Assembly: GCF_001187435.1 (NCBI RefSeq)
Contig: NZ_LFXA01000009.1
Span: forward strand, 496,001-560,000
Length of the DNA: 64,000 nucleotides
Direction: 5' to 3'
Origin: Streptomyces caatingaensis
Lineage (GTDB): Bacteria > Actinomycetota > Actinomycetes > Streptomycetales > Streptomycetaceae
Position 1 is the first letter of the stretch, and every line of letters starts with the position of its first letter. The notes under the pieces were generated by a model, which saw nothing but the letters and a program-made list of their open reading frames with translations, was not told where the DNA came from and did no database searches. The position numbers and the translations under genes are program-made. Shown here piece by piece: positions 46,603 to 56,722 of this stretch.

Positions 46603-49461
46603 TTGAGCCGTGAATCTGACAGTCCGTCCTACGGGTCCGCGGGCGCCGGGCGGCCGCCGGCCGGTGGCACGCCGGACGCACCGAAGACCGAGACCACGCT
46701 GACGACCCGGATCCGCATCAACATCCCGGGCTCGCGTCCCATCCCGCCGGTCGTCATGCGGAAGCCCGTCGGTGACGAGGCGTCCGGCGGCGAGGGCGCG
46801 CCGCGCGCGGAGGGCGAGCGGCCCGCCGCCGCGTCCGCGTCCCCCTCCGGCTCCGCCTCCCTGCCGGAGGGCGCCGAGCGGCCGGCCGAGAAGACCAGCG
46901 ACTGGTTCGCACCCCGCAAGCCGGCGGGCGCCTCGGCGACGCCGCCGGGGGGGACGCCGACGGGCGGTTCGCCGTCGGGTGGTGTGCCGTCCGGTGTCTC
47001 GTCGCATGGCGGTTCGGCGCACGGCGGTTCGGCGCCGGGCGGGGCGACGGCCGGCGGCTCGATGGCCGGTGGTCCGATGGCGGCCGGTGCGGCGTCCGGC
47101 GGCGCGCCGGCCGGTGGCCAGGCGTCCGGCGGCCTGCCCGGGCTCCCGCGCCGTACGCCGCAGCAGGGGCCGGGCGCGCCCGGCGCCGGGCGCGGCCCGC
47201 GCGACCTCGCGGGCGGCGCCGCCCCGCACCCGCCCCTCCCCGGCGACCCGACGACCGCCGCCAACCCGGCCGGCGGGGCGAACCCGATGGCCGGCGCGAG
47301 CGTGCCGCGGCAGCCGGGCGGACCCGGCGGCGCGCCCTTCCCGGGCGGGCCGGGCGTGTCCGGCGGTTCGGGTATGCCCGGGGCTCCTGGTGCGTCCGGT
47401 GCTCCTGGTGTGTCCGGGGGGCCGGGCCCGGGCAGTGCGTCCGGCGCATCCGGTACGCCCGGCACGCCCGGCACGTCCGGCACGTCCGGCTTTGCGGGCG
47501 GCCCCGGCGCGTCCGGCCCCTTCGGTTCCTCCGGCGGCCCGGGCAGTGCCCGGGCGCGGCGGGCCGCCCGCCGCGCCGAGCCGTGGCCGGGCGACGCGGG
47601 CTCGTCCCCGGCTCCGGGCCAGGGGCCCGCGCAGGGCGGCGGCCCCGCCGGTGTCCCGCATCCGCCGCAGGACTCGTCCACGACCGGTGCGACGCCGTTC
47701 CCCGACGACCCGTTCGCCGGCCCGCAGCCGGCGGCCGCGGGCGCCGCGGCGCCGTGGCCGGGCGGCCCGGGCTCGACGGGCCAGGGGCCCGTGCCGGGCG
47801 GTCCGATGTCGGCCACCGGCGGCCACCCCGTGCCGGGCGACCCCTCCACCACCGCCTCCATGCCGCTGCCCGGCGACCCGTTCGCCGGCCCGCAGGGCGC
47901 GGGCGGCGCGGGCGCGCCCTGGACGGCCGACGCTCTGACCGGCGGTGCCGCGCCCGAGACCACGCAGCAGTTCCCCGCGCCCGGCGGCGCGGGCCAGGGG
48001 CAGCAGGGCCCCCGGCTCCCGTTCCCCGTCGGCGGCCAGTCCGGCGGGCGCACGGACACGCCCGTCGCCGGCACCCCGGTCGTGCCCCCGCCCGGCCCGG
48101 GCGCGCCCGGCGCGCCGCAGGGCCCCGGCGCGCAGCCGGGCAAGAACGCGGGTGCCCAGCAGGGCAGGAAAAAGAAGGGCGGCCCCAAGGGCGGCCAGGC
48201 GCAGGCCGGTGCGGGCGCGAAGGGCGGGCGCCCGGGCGGCGGCACGGCCGTCCCGCCGCCGCCCGGCGCGGCGTCCCGGCCGAACCCGGCCGCGGAGACG
48301 CTGGTCAGCGGCATGCCGCCGGTGCCCGGTGCCGGCGGGCCGAAGAAGCCCGTCGACGCCGGCGCGCCGCGCGTCGCCGTGCCCAAGCCCAAGACGGGCT
48401 CGGGCTCCGGGGTGCCCAAGCCGCCCGCGGCGCAGGGCGGCGCCCCGGCGGGCAGTGTGCCCAGGCCGGCCGGTAAGAGCGCCCCGAAGGCCGCGCCGAA
48501 GCCCGCGCCCAGGAAGAAGGGCCGCTCCAAGCTGGTCATGCTCGGCGGCGGCCTGGTCGTCCTGGCCGGCGTGGCCTACGGCGCCGGCCTGGTGATGAAC
48601 CACTCGGACGTGCCGCAGGGCACCACCGTGCTGGGCGTCGACATCGGCGGCAGCTCCAAGGAGCAGGCCGTGCAGAAGCTCGACGCCAAGCTCGGCAGCC
48701 GGGCGAACGCGCCGCTGAAGGTGACGTTCGGCGGCAAGCGGGCCGAGCTCAAGCCGTCCGTGGCGGGCCTGTCCATCGACACCCAGGAGACCGTCCGTTC
48801 GGTGTCCGGCCGGGACTACAACCCCGTCACCGTCGTCGGCTCGCTCGTCGGCGGCAGCCGCAGCGCCGAGCCGACGGTGAACGTGGACGAGGAGAAGGTC
48901 GCGGCCGCGCTCAAGGCGCTGTCGGGCGAGACCGGCGGGGCCAAGGACGGGACGATCCTGTTCAAGCCGGGCAAGGCCGTGGCCGTGTACGGCAAGCCGT
49001 ACCAGGGGATCGACACGGACAAGGCGGTCAAGGCCGTCGCCGAGGCGTACCGGCAGCGCGCCGAGACCGGCAAGGACGTCCCCGTCTCCCTGCCCAGCAC
49101 GAACCGGCAGCCGAAGGTGACCGACGCCGAGGTCGACCGGATGATGAAGGAGTTCGCCGAGCCGGCGATGTCGGGGCGGGTGACGATCCAGACGGATCCG
49201 GCCCACTCGATCCCGTTCGGGCCGGAGATCTCCCTGCCGAAGATCCTCTCGGTCAAGGAGGTCAACGGCAAGCTCGTCGAGAACTACAACCTGGAAGCGC
49301 TCAAGTCCCTTTACGGGACGCGGTTCCAGGGTGTGCTCATCGAGCGCGGGAACGGTACGAAGACGCCGGTCACGCCGCAGGACGTCGCGGGCGCCCTCGG
49401 CAAGGCGCTGCGCGGCAAGACGCCGGCGGAGCGCGTGGGCGTCATCAAGACGAAGGGCTGA
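46603..49461 (+). CDS. large Pro/Gly-rich membrane protein with peptidoglycan-binding-like domain
   Basis: 952 residues. A conserved short N-terminal motif TTRIRINIPGSRPIPPVVMR (about 34-53) is followed by nearly 580 residues of Pro/Gly/Ala-rich low-complexity sequence with repeats such as PDDPFAGPQ/PGDPFAGPQ and collagen-like GAPGASGAPGVSGG. A basic stretch and one transmembrane helix (about 645-665, LGGGLVVLAGVAYGAGLV) place the C-terminal 290 residues outside; these resemble the PG_binding_4 domain found with VanW-type proteins. TTG start with GGGAG upstream. Likely a cell-envelope protein with a disordered cytoplasmic arm; role unknown. Confidence 0.8.
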   Translation: MSRESDSPSYGSAGAGRPPAGGTPDAPKTETTLTTRIRINIPGSRPIPPVVMRKPVGDEASGGEGAPRAEGERPAAASASPSGSASLPEGAERPAEKTSDWFAPRKPAGASATPPGGTPTGGSPSGGVPSGVSSHGGSAHGGSAPGGATAGGSMAGGPMAAGAASGGAPAGGQASGGLPGLPRRTPQQGPGAPGAGRGPRDLAGGAAPHPPLPGDPTTAANPAGGANPMAGASVPRQPGGPGGAPFPGGPGVSGGSGMPGAPGASGAPGVSGGPGPGSASGASGTPGTPGTSGTSGFAGGPGASGPFGSSGGPGSARARRAARRAEPWPGDAGSSPAPGQGPAQGGGPAGVPHPPQDSSTTGATPFPDDPFAGPQPAAAGAAAPWPGGPGSTGQGPVPGGPMSATGGHPVPGDPSTTASMPLPGDPFAGPQGAGGAGAPWTADALTGGAAPETTQQFPAPGGAGQGQQGPRLPFPVGGQSGGRTDTPVAGTPVVPPPGPGAPGAPQGPGAQPGKNAGAQQGRKKKGGPKGGQAQAGAGAKGGRPGGGTAVPPPPGAASRPNPAAETLVSGMPPVPGAGGPKKPVDAGAPRVAVPKPKTGSGSGVPKPPAAQGGAPAGSVPRPAGKSAPKAAPKPAPRKKGRSKLVMLGGGLVVLAGVAYGAGLVMNHSDVPQGTTVLGVDIGGSSKEQAVQKLDAKLGSRANAPLKVTFGGKRAELKPSVAGLSIDTQETVRSVSGRDYNPVTVVGSLVGGSRSAEPTVNVDEEKVAAALKALSGETGGAKDGTILFKPGKAVAVYGKPYQGIDTDKAVKAVAEAYRQRAETGKDVPVSLPSTNRQPKVTDAEVDRMMKEFAEPAMSGRVTIQTDPAHSIPFGPEISLPKILSVKEVNGKLVENYNLEALKSLYGTRFQGVLIERGNGTKTPVTPQDVAGALGKALRGKTPAERVGVIKTKG

Positions 49462-49526
49462 AGCGGGGCGGAGCGCCGCCGACCGCCCGCCGGCCGAGGT
49501 GTCCGGCCGTCACGGCCGGCAGTGCC

Positions 49527-49563
49527 GGAGGTCCCGGGTCGCAGGCCGCGGCCCGGGACCTCC
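49527..49563 (+). terminator. terminator after the large membrane protein gene
   Basis: GGAGGTCCCGGG (49527-49538) pairs perfectly with CCCGGGACCTCC (49552-49563), 12 bp with a 13-nt loop; no T-run, as is usual in streptomycetes. A second small palindrome (49503-49519, CCGGCCGT-C-ACGGCCGG) precedes it. Confidence 0.65.
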
Positions 49564-49590
49564 GTCATGCCGGGCATGACATCTGTCATG
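49564..49590. promoter_or_regulatory. overlapping palindromic operator of the ABC/two-component operon
   Basis: GTCATGCC-G-GGCATGAC (49564-49580) is a perfect 8-bp inverted repeat. Its right half also pairs in ATGAC-ATCT-GTCAT (49576-49589). So three TCATG half-sites alternate in orientation, about 60-85 bp upstream of the operon's start. NarL/LuxR-type regulators such as the one encoded at 52560 bind inverted repeats of this size; autoregulation is inferred. Confidence 0.5.
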
Positions 49591-49635
49591 GACTTTCGAC
49601 GACGGCCGACACTGCCCGGCCGCGGGCGGGTCCGC

Positions 49636-49641
49636 GACGAT
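49636..49641 (+). promoter_or_regulatory. -10 element, leaderless ABC ATPase transcript
   Basis: GACGAT lies at -12 to -7 from the ATG at 49648. There is no Shine-Dalgarno and no good -35, consistent with a promoter activated by a regulator bound at 49564-49590. Confidence 0.4.
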
Positions 49642-49647
49642 GGTTCC

Positions 49648-50601
49648 ATGACCATCACCACGACGGCGTTCACGGGGGACGGGCGGCGCACGGGTTCCGC
49701 TCCCGTCGTCAGCTTCGCGAACGTCAGCAAGACCTTCGGCACGGTGCGCGCCGTGGCCGACCTCGACCTGCGCCTCCACCCGGGCGAGACCGTCGCCCTG
49801 CTCGGCCCCAACGGCGCGGGCAAGTCCACCACGCTCGACCTGCTGCTGGGGCTCAGCCGCCCCGACGCCGGCACCGTCGAGCTCTTCGGCACCTCGCCGC
49901 AACAGGCCGTGCAGGACGGCAAGGTGGGCGCGATGCTGCAGAGCGGCGGCCTGATGGAGGAGGTGAAGGTCCGCGAACTGGTGCGGCTGGCCTGCGACTT
50001 GCACCCCCGGGCGTACCCCGTGGACCAGGTCATGGAGGCGGCCGGCATCACCGGGATAGCCGACCGCCTGGTCAACAAGCTCTCCGGCGGCCAGGAGCAG
50101 CGGGTCCGCTTCGCCCTCGCGACGGCGGGGGAGAACGAGCTGATCGTCCTCGACGAGCCCACCACCGGCATGGATGTGACGGCCCGTCAGACCTTCTGGG
50201 GCACGATGCGCCGCCAGGCGGAGGCCGGCCGGGCCATCCTCTTCGCCACCCACTACCTGGAGGAGGCCGACGCCATAGCCGACCGTGTGGTCGTGCTGCA
50301 CCGCGGCCGGATCCTCGCCGACGGCTCCGCCGCCGAGATCAAGGCGCGGGCCGGGGCCCGCCGGATCGTCTTCGACCTCGACGGGGAGATCCCCGCGGAG
50401 GCGCTGCGCGGCCTGCCCCACCTGACCTCCGTCGAGGTGTCCGGCCGCACCGTGCGCCTGCAGTCGCGCGACGCCGACGCCACCGTCCACGCGCTCTACG
50501 GCCTCGGCCTCTACCCCCGCAACCTGGAGGTCGCGGGGCTGGGCCTGGAGCAGGCGTTCATCGCCATCACCGACGCCGCGGCCGCGGAGGACGCCCGATG
50601 A
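49648..50601 (+). CDS. ABC transporter ATP-binding protein (DrrA/NatA type)
   Basis: 317 residues. Walker A LLGPNGAGKST, signature LSGGQEQRVRFA, Walker B LIVLDEPTTGMDV and switch His in ATHYLEEAD, followed by the C-terminal DrrA-like domain (about 230-315). Works with the ABC-2 permease encoded next (ATGA overlap) as an exporter, and with the two-component system that follows. Such ABC/DesKR-like four-gene operons commonly respond to lipids, membrane stress or antibiotics. Confidence 0.92.
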   Translation: MTITTTAFTGDGRRTGSAPVVSFANVSKTFGTVRAVADLDLRLHPGETVALLGPNGAGKSTTLDLLLGLSRPDAGTVELFGTSPQQAVQDGKVGAMLQSGGLMEEVKVRELVRLACDLHPRAYPVDQVMEAAGITGIADRLVNKLSGGQEQRVRFALATAGENELIVLDEPTTGMDVTARQTFWGTMRRQAEAGRAILFATHYLEEADAIADRVVVLHRGRILADGSAAEIKARAGARRIVFDLDGEIPAEALRGLPHLTSVEVSGRTVRLQSRDADATVHALYGLGLYPRNLEVAGLGLEQAFIAITDAAAAEDAR

Positions 50602-51338
50602 AGACCCTGATCCAGCTCGAGATCGCGCGCACCCTGCGCAACAAGAAGTTCATGTTCTTCTCGGTCCTCTACCCGGCGGCGCTCTACCTGCTGGTCGCCG
50701 CCGGCGCCAAGGACACCGGCAAGGTCGGGGACACCGGGCTGACCTTCCCCGTCATCTACATGGTCTCCATGGCCACCTTCGGCGCCATCACCTCCGTCCT
50801 CATCGGCAACGCCGAGCGCATAGCCAAGGAGCGCGAGAAGGGCTGGGTGCGCCAGCTGCGCCTGACCGCGCTGCCGGGCCGCGGCTATGTGACGGCGAAG
50901 GTCGCCTCGGCCGCCGTGGTGTCGCTGCCGTCCATCGTGGTGGTCTTCCTCGTCGCCGCGACGGCCAAGGGCGTCCGGCTCGACGCCTGGCAGTGGGCCT
51001 CCCTCGTGGCCGTGATCTGGGCCGGCAGCTGCGTCTTCGCGGCGCTGGGCGTGGCCATCGGCTACCTTGCCACGGGTGACGCGGTGCGTCCCATCGTGAT
51101 GGTCGTCTACTTCGGCCTGTCGATCCTCGGCGGCCTGTGGATGCCGACCGCGGCCTTCCCCGAGTGGCTGCGGAGGATAGCGGAGTACGTGCCCACCCAC
51201 GCCTACGCGGGTCTGGGCCAGGCCATCGAGCGCGGGGACGCGCCCGGTGCGAAGGACGCGGCCGTCCTCGTCCTCTACCTGGTGCTCTTCGCGGGCGCCG
51301 CGGCCTGGCTGTACCGCCGGGACACCCACAAGAACTGA
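50598..51338 (+). CDS. ABC-2 type transporter permease
   Basis: 246 residues, six hydrophobic segments: FMFFSVLYPAALYLLVAAG, FPVIYMVSMATFGAITSVLI, VSLPSIVVVFLVAATA, WASLVAVIWAGSCVFAALGV, VMVVYFGLSILGGLWMP and VLVLYLVLFAGAAAWLY. Loop IAKEREKGWVRQLRLTALPG is the usual coupling element of ABC-2 exporters. Overlaps the ATPase gene by 4 nt. Confidence 0.92.
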   Translation: MKTLIQLEIARTLRNKKFMFFSVLYPAALYLLVAAGAKDTGKVGDTGLTFPVIYMVSMATFGAITSVLIGNAERIAKEREKGWVRQLRLTALPGRGYVTAKVASAAVVSLPSIVVVFLVAATAKGVRLDAWQWASLVAVIWAGSCVFAALGVAIGYLATGDAVRPIVMVVYFGLSILGGLWMPTAAFPEWLRRIAEYVPTHAYAGLGQAIERGDAPGAKDAAVLVLYLVLFAGAAAWLYRRDTHKN

Positions 51339-51350
51339 GGACGGAGGGCC

Positions 51351-52535
<1,185 letters not shown>

Positions 52536-52547
52536 CAGGTCAGGGCC

Positions 52548-52553
52548 TACCCT
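52548..52553 (+). promoter_or_regulatory. internal -10 element before the response regulator
   Basis: TACCCT is at -12 to -7 from the GTG start and no Shine-Dalgarno is present. It suggests an additional leaderless transcript within the operon. Confidence 0.4.
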
Positions 52554-52559
52554 GGTGCG

Positions 52560-53177
52560 GTGACCGATAACACCGTCAGAGTCCTCCTCGCCGAGGACCA
52601 GTCCATGGTCCGCGAGGCCCTGGCCGCCCTGCTCGGCCTGGAGCCGGACATCGAGGTCGTCGCCCAGGTCGCCCGCGGGGACGACGTGGTGGACGCGGCG
52701 CGTACCTCCGGCGTCGACGTCGCCCTGCTCGACATCGAGATGCCGGGGCTGACGGGCCTGGAGGCGGCGGAGCTGCTCGGTCGCGAACTCCCCGGCGTGA
52801 AGGTCGTCATCCTCACGACCTTCGGCCGCCCCGGCTATCTGCGTCGCGCGATGGAGGCCGGCGCCTCGGCCTTCCTCGTCAAGGACGCGCCCGCCGCGCA
52901 ACTCGCGGACGCCGTCCGCAGGGTGCTCCGCGGCGAGCGCGTCATCGACCCGACGCTCGCGGCCGCCGCCCTCGCGGAGGGCGCCAGCCCGCTGACCGAG
53001 CGGGAGCGGGCGGTGCTGCGGGCGTCGGCGGACGGCTCGACGAACGCGGAGGTCGCACGGGCGCTGTGCCTCTCGCCGGGGACGGTGCGCAACTACCTGT
53101 CGACCGTCATCCAGAAGACCGGGGCCCGGAACCGGGCGGAGGCCGTTCGCATAGCGCGGGAGAAGGGGTGGCTGTGA
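52560..53177 (+). CDS. NarL/LuxR-family response regulator (DesR-like)
   Basis: 205 residues. Receiver domain with phospho-acceptor Asp58 in LLDIEMPGLTG, acidic pocket AEDQ near the start and conserved Lys in FLVKDAPA. C-terminal GerE helix-turn-helix (about 140-200: LTERERAVLRASADGSTNAE, GTVRNYLSTVIQKTGARNRA). Partner of the kinase 24 bp upstream; likely controls the ABC exporter operon. Confidence 0.94.
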   Translation: MTDNTVRVLLAEDQSMVREALAALLGLEPDIEVVAQVARGDDVVDAARTSGVDVALLDIEMPGLTGLEAAELLGRELPGVKVVILTTFGRPGYLRRAMEAGASAFLVKDAPAAQLADAVRRVLRGERVIDPTLAAAALAEGASPLTERERAVLRASADGSTNAEVARALCLSPGTVRNYLSTVIQKTGARNRAEAVRIAREKGWL

Positions 53178-53216
53178 AGCCGCCCCGGCCGGTGGCCGCC
53201 GGGCGGTCCGGCGTCG

Positions 53217-54050
53217 TCAGTTGAGCAGGGCCCGCGCCGCCCGCGCCTGCCGGCGCACCGTCTCCGCCGCCTCCGGCTCCACCGGCGCGATCACCTCCGC
53301 GTACTCCTCCAGCTCCCGCGCCCCCCGTGCGAACTCCCCGCGCTCCACGAGCAGCTCCGCCCGCTCGTAGCGCAGCCGCGCCGGATGGCTCGGCAGGAGC
53401 AGGGACAGGTCCACGGCCCACAGCTGCACCCCGCTGCGCTCGGGCCGCGCCGCGGCCCAGGCGCGGATGTTGTTGAGGACGCGGAGGACGATCTCCAGCG
53501 GTTCCGCCGGGGAGAACGCCGCGGCGGACAGCGGCGTGCCGGTCGCGCCGGCGACCAGCAGCCCGGCCTCCTCCTCGGAGAGCGGCCGGCCGCCGTCGAA
53601 GGGGTCGGCGAGCGCGTGCCGCCCGTAGGGGTCGCCGAAGCCGACGACGAAGTGACCGGGCAGGGCGACCCCGTAGACGGGGGCGCCGGCCCGCCGGGCC
53701 ACCTCCATCCACACCACCGAGAGCATGATCGGCAGCCCGCGCCGGCGCCGCAGCACCTCGTCCAGCAGGGAGGATTCCAGCCGCCGGTAGTCGGCGGGCG
53801 AGCCCCGGAAGCCGTACCGCCCGCCGAGCAGGCCGGCGAGCGCCTCGGCCCACTGCCGGGGTGCCGCCCGCCGGCCGAGCGCGGGCAGCTGCCCGGCGAG
53901 GTCGTCCAGCTCGGCCTGCACGGCGTCGAAGCCCCGCTCGTCCAGCTCCGGATCAGCCTCGGCGGCGATCAGCAGGCACAGCAGTGTCAGGTCGGGCCGC
54001 TCCTCGCGGGCCTCCTCGGCGAACCGCCGCCGGCCGGTGGTGTCGGTCAT
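53217..54050 (-). CDS. SirB1-like transglutaminase-fold protein
   Basis: 277 residues, cytosolic. The Transglut_core2 region (about 75-170) has RRRGLPIMLSVVWMEVARRA and VYGVALPGHFVVGFGD, the SirB1 family hallmark; the catalytic Cys of true transglutaminases is absent at the expected SVVW position, so it is probably not an enzyme of that kind. The C-terminal part (about 185-275) is helical and TPR-like. Convergent with the response regulator. Function in actinobacteria unknown. Confidence 0.82.
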   Translation of the reverse strand: MTDTTGRRRFAEEAREERPDLTLLCLLIAAEADPELDERGFDAVQAELDDLAGQLPALGRRAAPRQWAEALAGLLGGRYGFRGSPADYRRLESSLLDEVLRRRRGLPIMLSVVWMEVARRAGAPVYGVALPGHFVVGFGDPYGRHALADPFDGGRPLSEEEAGLLVAGATGTPLSAAAFSPAEPLEIVLRVLNNIRAWAAARPERSGVQLWAVDLSLLLPSHPARLRYERAELLVERGEFARGARELEEYAEVIAPVEPEAAETVRRQARAARALLN

Positions 54051-54071
54051 GCCTCTATGGTGCGACGGCGA

Positions 54072-55061
54072 TCAACGTCCTGGCTCGCGACGGTAGTGAT
54101 AGGCGTGGTGCGTGGTGAAACCGAGCCGTTCGTGGAGCGCGCCCGCCCCCGCGTCGTCCCGCTCGGCCTGGACATAGGCGGCGGAGGCGCCCTCGTCGAG
54201 GGCCTGCCGGGCCAGCCGGGCCATCAGCAGCGCGGCCGGCCCCCGGCGCCGGTGCTCCGCGGCGACCCCCAGGGCGGCGAAGCCGGCCCACCGGCCGTCG
54301 ATCACGCACCGGGCCATGGCCGAGGCCCCGGGCACGTGCGCGAACCACACCGACGGCCCGCCGGTCAGGACGGCCCGTGCCGCCTCCGCGTTCTCCCCGG
54401 TCCGTCCGCAGGCGTCCAGCCAGGCCCCGTCCGGTTCCCGGCCGATCACCACCCGTTCCACGTCGGCGTCCGTGTCGGCGATCGGGGCCAGGGCGGCCGT
54501 CCGCATCAGGGCGTGCCGCTCCTCCGTCCAGCCGCGGGCGGCCAGCTCCTCGTCCAGCAGGCGGTCGGCGGCCGGGTCGCCGGTGGTGATCTGGACGCGC
54601 GCGGGCTGCCCGCGCTCCGCGTACCAGGCGGTGACGCGGTCGAGCGCGGCCGGCAGCGGCAGTCCGGAATCGCCCAGCGGGAGGGCCGAGTTGGCGCGGG
54701 CGGTGAAGCCGCCGGCGGCCCGCAGCGTCCAGCCGCCCAGCCGGGCGGTCTCCACCGCGGGCCAGCCGCGGGCCGCCGTCTCCTGGAGCTCGCGCACCGT
54801 GGCGGCCGGACCGCGCCGCCGGGCCGGGGCCGCCGGGACGACCTTGCCCGCGACCAGCGTCTTCTCCGCGATCCGCACGGTCGTCCCGTCGCGGCGTGTG
54901 ATGGACAGCACACCGTCCGACCAGGAATCGAGCACGCCGACGGTGTCGGCGAACCGTTCGGGGGAGAGCGTACGGTCGTTGAGGGCGCGGACCGAGACCC
55001 GTTTCCCCACATCGCCGGAGTTAATCCGGATTTCCAGCCGCCCGCCCGTGGTGAATTCCAC
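54072..55061 (-). CDS. GNAT family N-acetyltransferase
   Basis: 329 residues. An N-terminal beta-barrel-like part (EFTTGGRLEIRINSGDVGKR, VRIAEKTLVAGKVVPA; about 1-80) precedes a GNAT domain (about 180-325) with acetyl-CoA motif LGVAAEHRRRGPAALLMARL and C-terminal ALHERLGFTTHHAYHYR. The two-part architecture is typical of a conserved actinobacterial protein next to fdxA. Substrate unknown. GTG start with GGGAGA. Confidence 0.85.
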   Translation of the reverse strand: MEFTTGGRLEIRINSGDVGKRVSVRALNDRTLSPERFADTVGVLDSWSDGVLSITRRDGTTVRIAEKTLVAGKVVPAAPARRRGPAATVRELQETAARGWPAVETARLGGWTLRAAGGFTARANSALPLGDSGLPLPAALDRVTAWYAERGQPARVQITTGDPAADRLLDEELAARGWTEERHALMRTAALAPIADTDADVERVVIGREPDGAWLDACGRTGENAEAARAVLTGGPSVWFAHVPGASAMARCVIDGRWAGFAALGVAAEHRRRGPAALLMARLARQALDEGASAAYVQAERDDAGAGALHERLGFTTHHAYHYRREPGR

Positions 55062-55175
55062 AGCTCTCCCTGCCCCTCCTGTTCGTCAAGTGCTCCGGAA
55101 CGGAGATACTAGGTGTGGGCATCGACGACGCCGCGCTCCCGCGCGAGATGACCCCTACCGAGGAGGAACGACAGC

Positions 55176-55496
55176 GTGACCTACGTCATCGCGCAGCCTT
55201 GTGTCGACGTGAAGGACAAGGCGTGCATCGAGGAGTGCCCCGTCGACTGCATCTACGAGGGCTCCCGGTCCTTGTACATCCACCCGGACGAGTGTGTCGA
55301 CTGCGGTGCCTGCGAGCCGGTCTGCCCGGTCGAGGCGATCTTCTACGAGGACGACACCCCGGACGAGTGGAAGGACTACTACAAGGCGAACGTCGAGTTC
55401 TTCGACGAGCTCGGCTCGCCCGGTGGCGCCTCCAAGCTCGGGCTCATCGAGCGCGACCACCCCTTCATCGCCGAGCTGCCGCCGCAGAACCAGTGA
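55176..55496 (+). CDS. fdxA: 7Fe ferredoxin
   Basis: 106 residues. Cys9, Cys17, Cys21 and Cys25 (PCVDVKDKACIEECPVDC) and the second cluster CVDCGACEPVCP give [3Fe-4S] and [4Fe-4S] centres. Small soluble electron carrier, often a partner of cytochromes P450 or oxidoreductases. GTG start with GAGGAGGAA upstream. Followed by dapC, as fdxC-Rv1178 in M. tuberculosis. A GATACT hexamer at about 55114 may be the -10 element. Confidence 0.95.
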   Translation: MTYVIAQPCVDVKDKACIEECPVDCIYEGSRSLYIHPDECVDCGACEPVCPVEAIFYEDDTPDEWKDYYKANVEFFDELGSPGGASKLGLIERDHPFIAELPPQNQ

Positions 55497-55516
55497 ACCG
55501 CCCCTAGGCATCGCAC

Positions 55517-55550
55517 CGGCCCCGTACAGCCTCACCGCCGTACGGGGCCG
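55517..55550 (+). terminator. fdxA terminator
   Basis: CGGCCCCGTAC (55517-55527) pairs perfectly with GTACGGGGCCG (55540-55550), 11 bp with a 12-nt loop, 20 nt after the fdxA stop; no T-run. Confidence 0.7.
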
Positions 55551-55617
55551 CGGCGTTCCCGCCCGGCACTCCCGTCCCCCGGATCACCCCTAGCGCAAGA
55601 GAGCGAGCCCTCCCGTC

Positions 55618-56715
55618 GTGAGCGCAGTCTCCTCCCGCCTCCCCGTCTTCCCCTGGGACCGCCTGGAGCCCTACAAGGCCACGGCCGCCGCCCACCCCGA
55701 CGGCATCGTCGACCTCTCCGTCGGCACGCCGGTGGACCCGGTGCCCGCGCTCGTCCAGCGGGCCCTGGCCGACGCCGCCGACAGCCCCGGCTACCCCACG
55801 GTCTGGGGGACGCCCGCGCTGCGCGACGCGCTGACCGGCTGGGCGGAGCGCCGCCTGGGCGCCAAGGGCGTCGGGCACGCCAACGTGCTGCCCGTCGTCG
55901 GCTCCAAGGAGCTGGTGGCCTGGCTGCCCACCCAGCTCGGCCTCGGCCCCGGCGACAAGGTCGCCTACCCGCGCCTCGCCTACCCCACCTACGAGGTCGG
56001 CGCCCGCCTCGCCGGCGCGGAGCCCGTCGTCTACGACGAGCCGACGGAGCTCGACCCCACGGGCCTCAAGCTGCTCTGGCTCAACTCCCCGTCCAACCCG
56101 ACCGGTCGTGTGCTCTCGGCCGAGGAGCTGCGGCGCACCGTCGCCTGGGCGCGCGAGCACGGCGTCCTCGTCCTCAGCGACGAGTGCTACCTGGAGCTGG
56201 GCTGGGAGACGGAGCCCGTCTCGGTGCTCCACCCGGACGTCTGCGGCGGCTCGTTCGAGGGGATCGTCGCCGTCCACTCGCTGTCCAAGCGCTCCAACCT
56301 GGCCGGCTACCGCGCCGCGTTCGTCGCGGGTGACGCCGCCGTCCTGGGCGAGCTGCTCCGGATCCGCAAGCACGGCGGCATGATGGTCGCCGCCCCCGTG
56401 CAGGCGGCCACCGTGGCCGCCCTCGGGGACACCGCGCACGTCACCGAGCAGCGCGCGCGCTACGCCCGCCGCCGGGCGGCGCTGCGGTCGGCGCTGGAGG
56501 GCGCCGGCTTCCGCATCGAGCACAGCGAGGCGTCGCTCTACCTGTGGGCCACGCGGGACGAGCCGTGCTGGGACACCGTCGGCGCGCTGGCCGAGCGGGG
56601 CATCCTCGTCGCGCCGGGCGACTTCTACGGCGTCGCCGGCGACCGTTTCGTCCGCGTCGCCTTCACCGCCACCGACGAGCGGGTGGAGGCGGCGGTCCGG
56701 CGCCTGGCCCGCTAG
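55618..56715 (+). CDS. dapC: succinyldiaminopimelate transaminase
   Basis: 365 residues, class I/II PLP-dependent aminotransferase. Catalyses N-succinyl-2-amino-6-ketopimelate to N-succinyl-LL-diaminopimelate in the lysine/peptidoglycan pathway. Motifs: WLNSPSNPTGRVLS, SDECYLELGW, and PLP lysine Lys224 in VHSLSKRSNLAGYR. Functions with dapE at 58560. GTG start; the preceding bases (GAGAGCGAG) offer a weak Shine-Dalgarno. Confidence 0.93.
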   Translation: MSAVSSRLPVFPWDRLEPYKATAAAHPDGIVDLSVGTPVDPVPALVQRALADAADSPGYPTVWGTPALRDALTGWAERRLGAKGVGHANVLPVVGSKELVAWLPTQLGLGPGDKVAYPRLAYPTYEVGARLAGAEPVVYDEPTELDPTGLKLLWLNSPSNPTGRVLSAEELRRTVAWAREHGVLVLSDECYLELGWETEPVSVLHPDVCGGSFEGIVAVHSLSKRSNLAGYRAAFVAGDAAVLGELLRIRKHGGMMVAAPVQAATVAALGDTAHVTEQRARYARRRAALRSALEGAGFRIEHSEASLYLWATRDEPCWDTVGALAERGILVAPGDFYGVAGDRFVRVAFTATDERVEAAVRRLAR

Positions 56716-56722
56716 CGCACGC

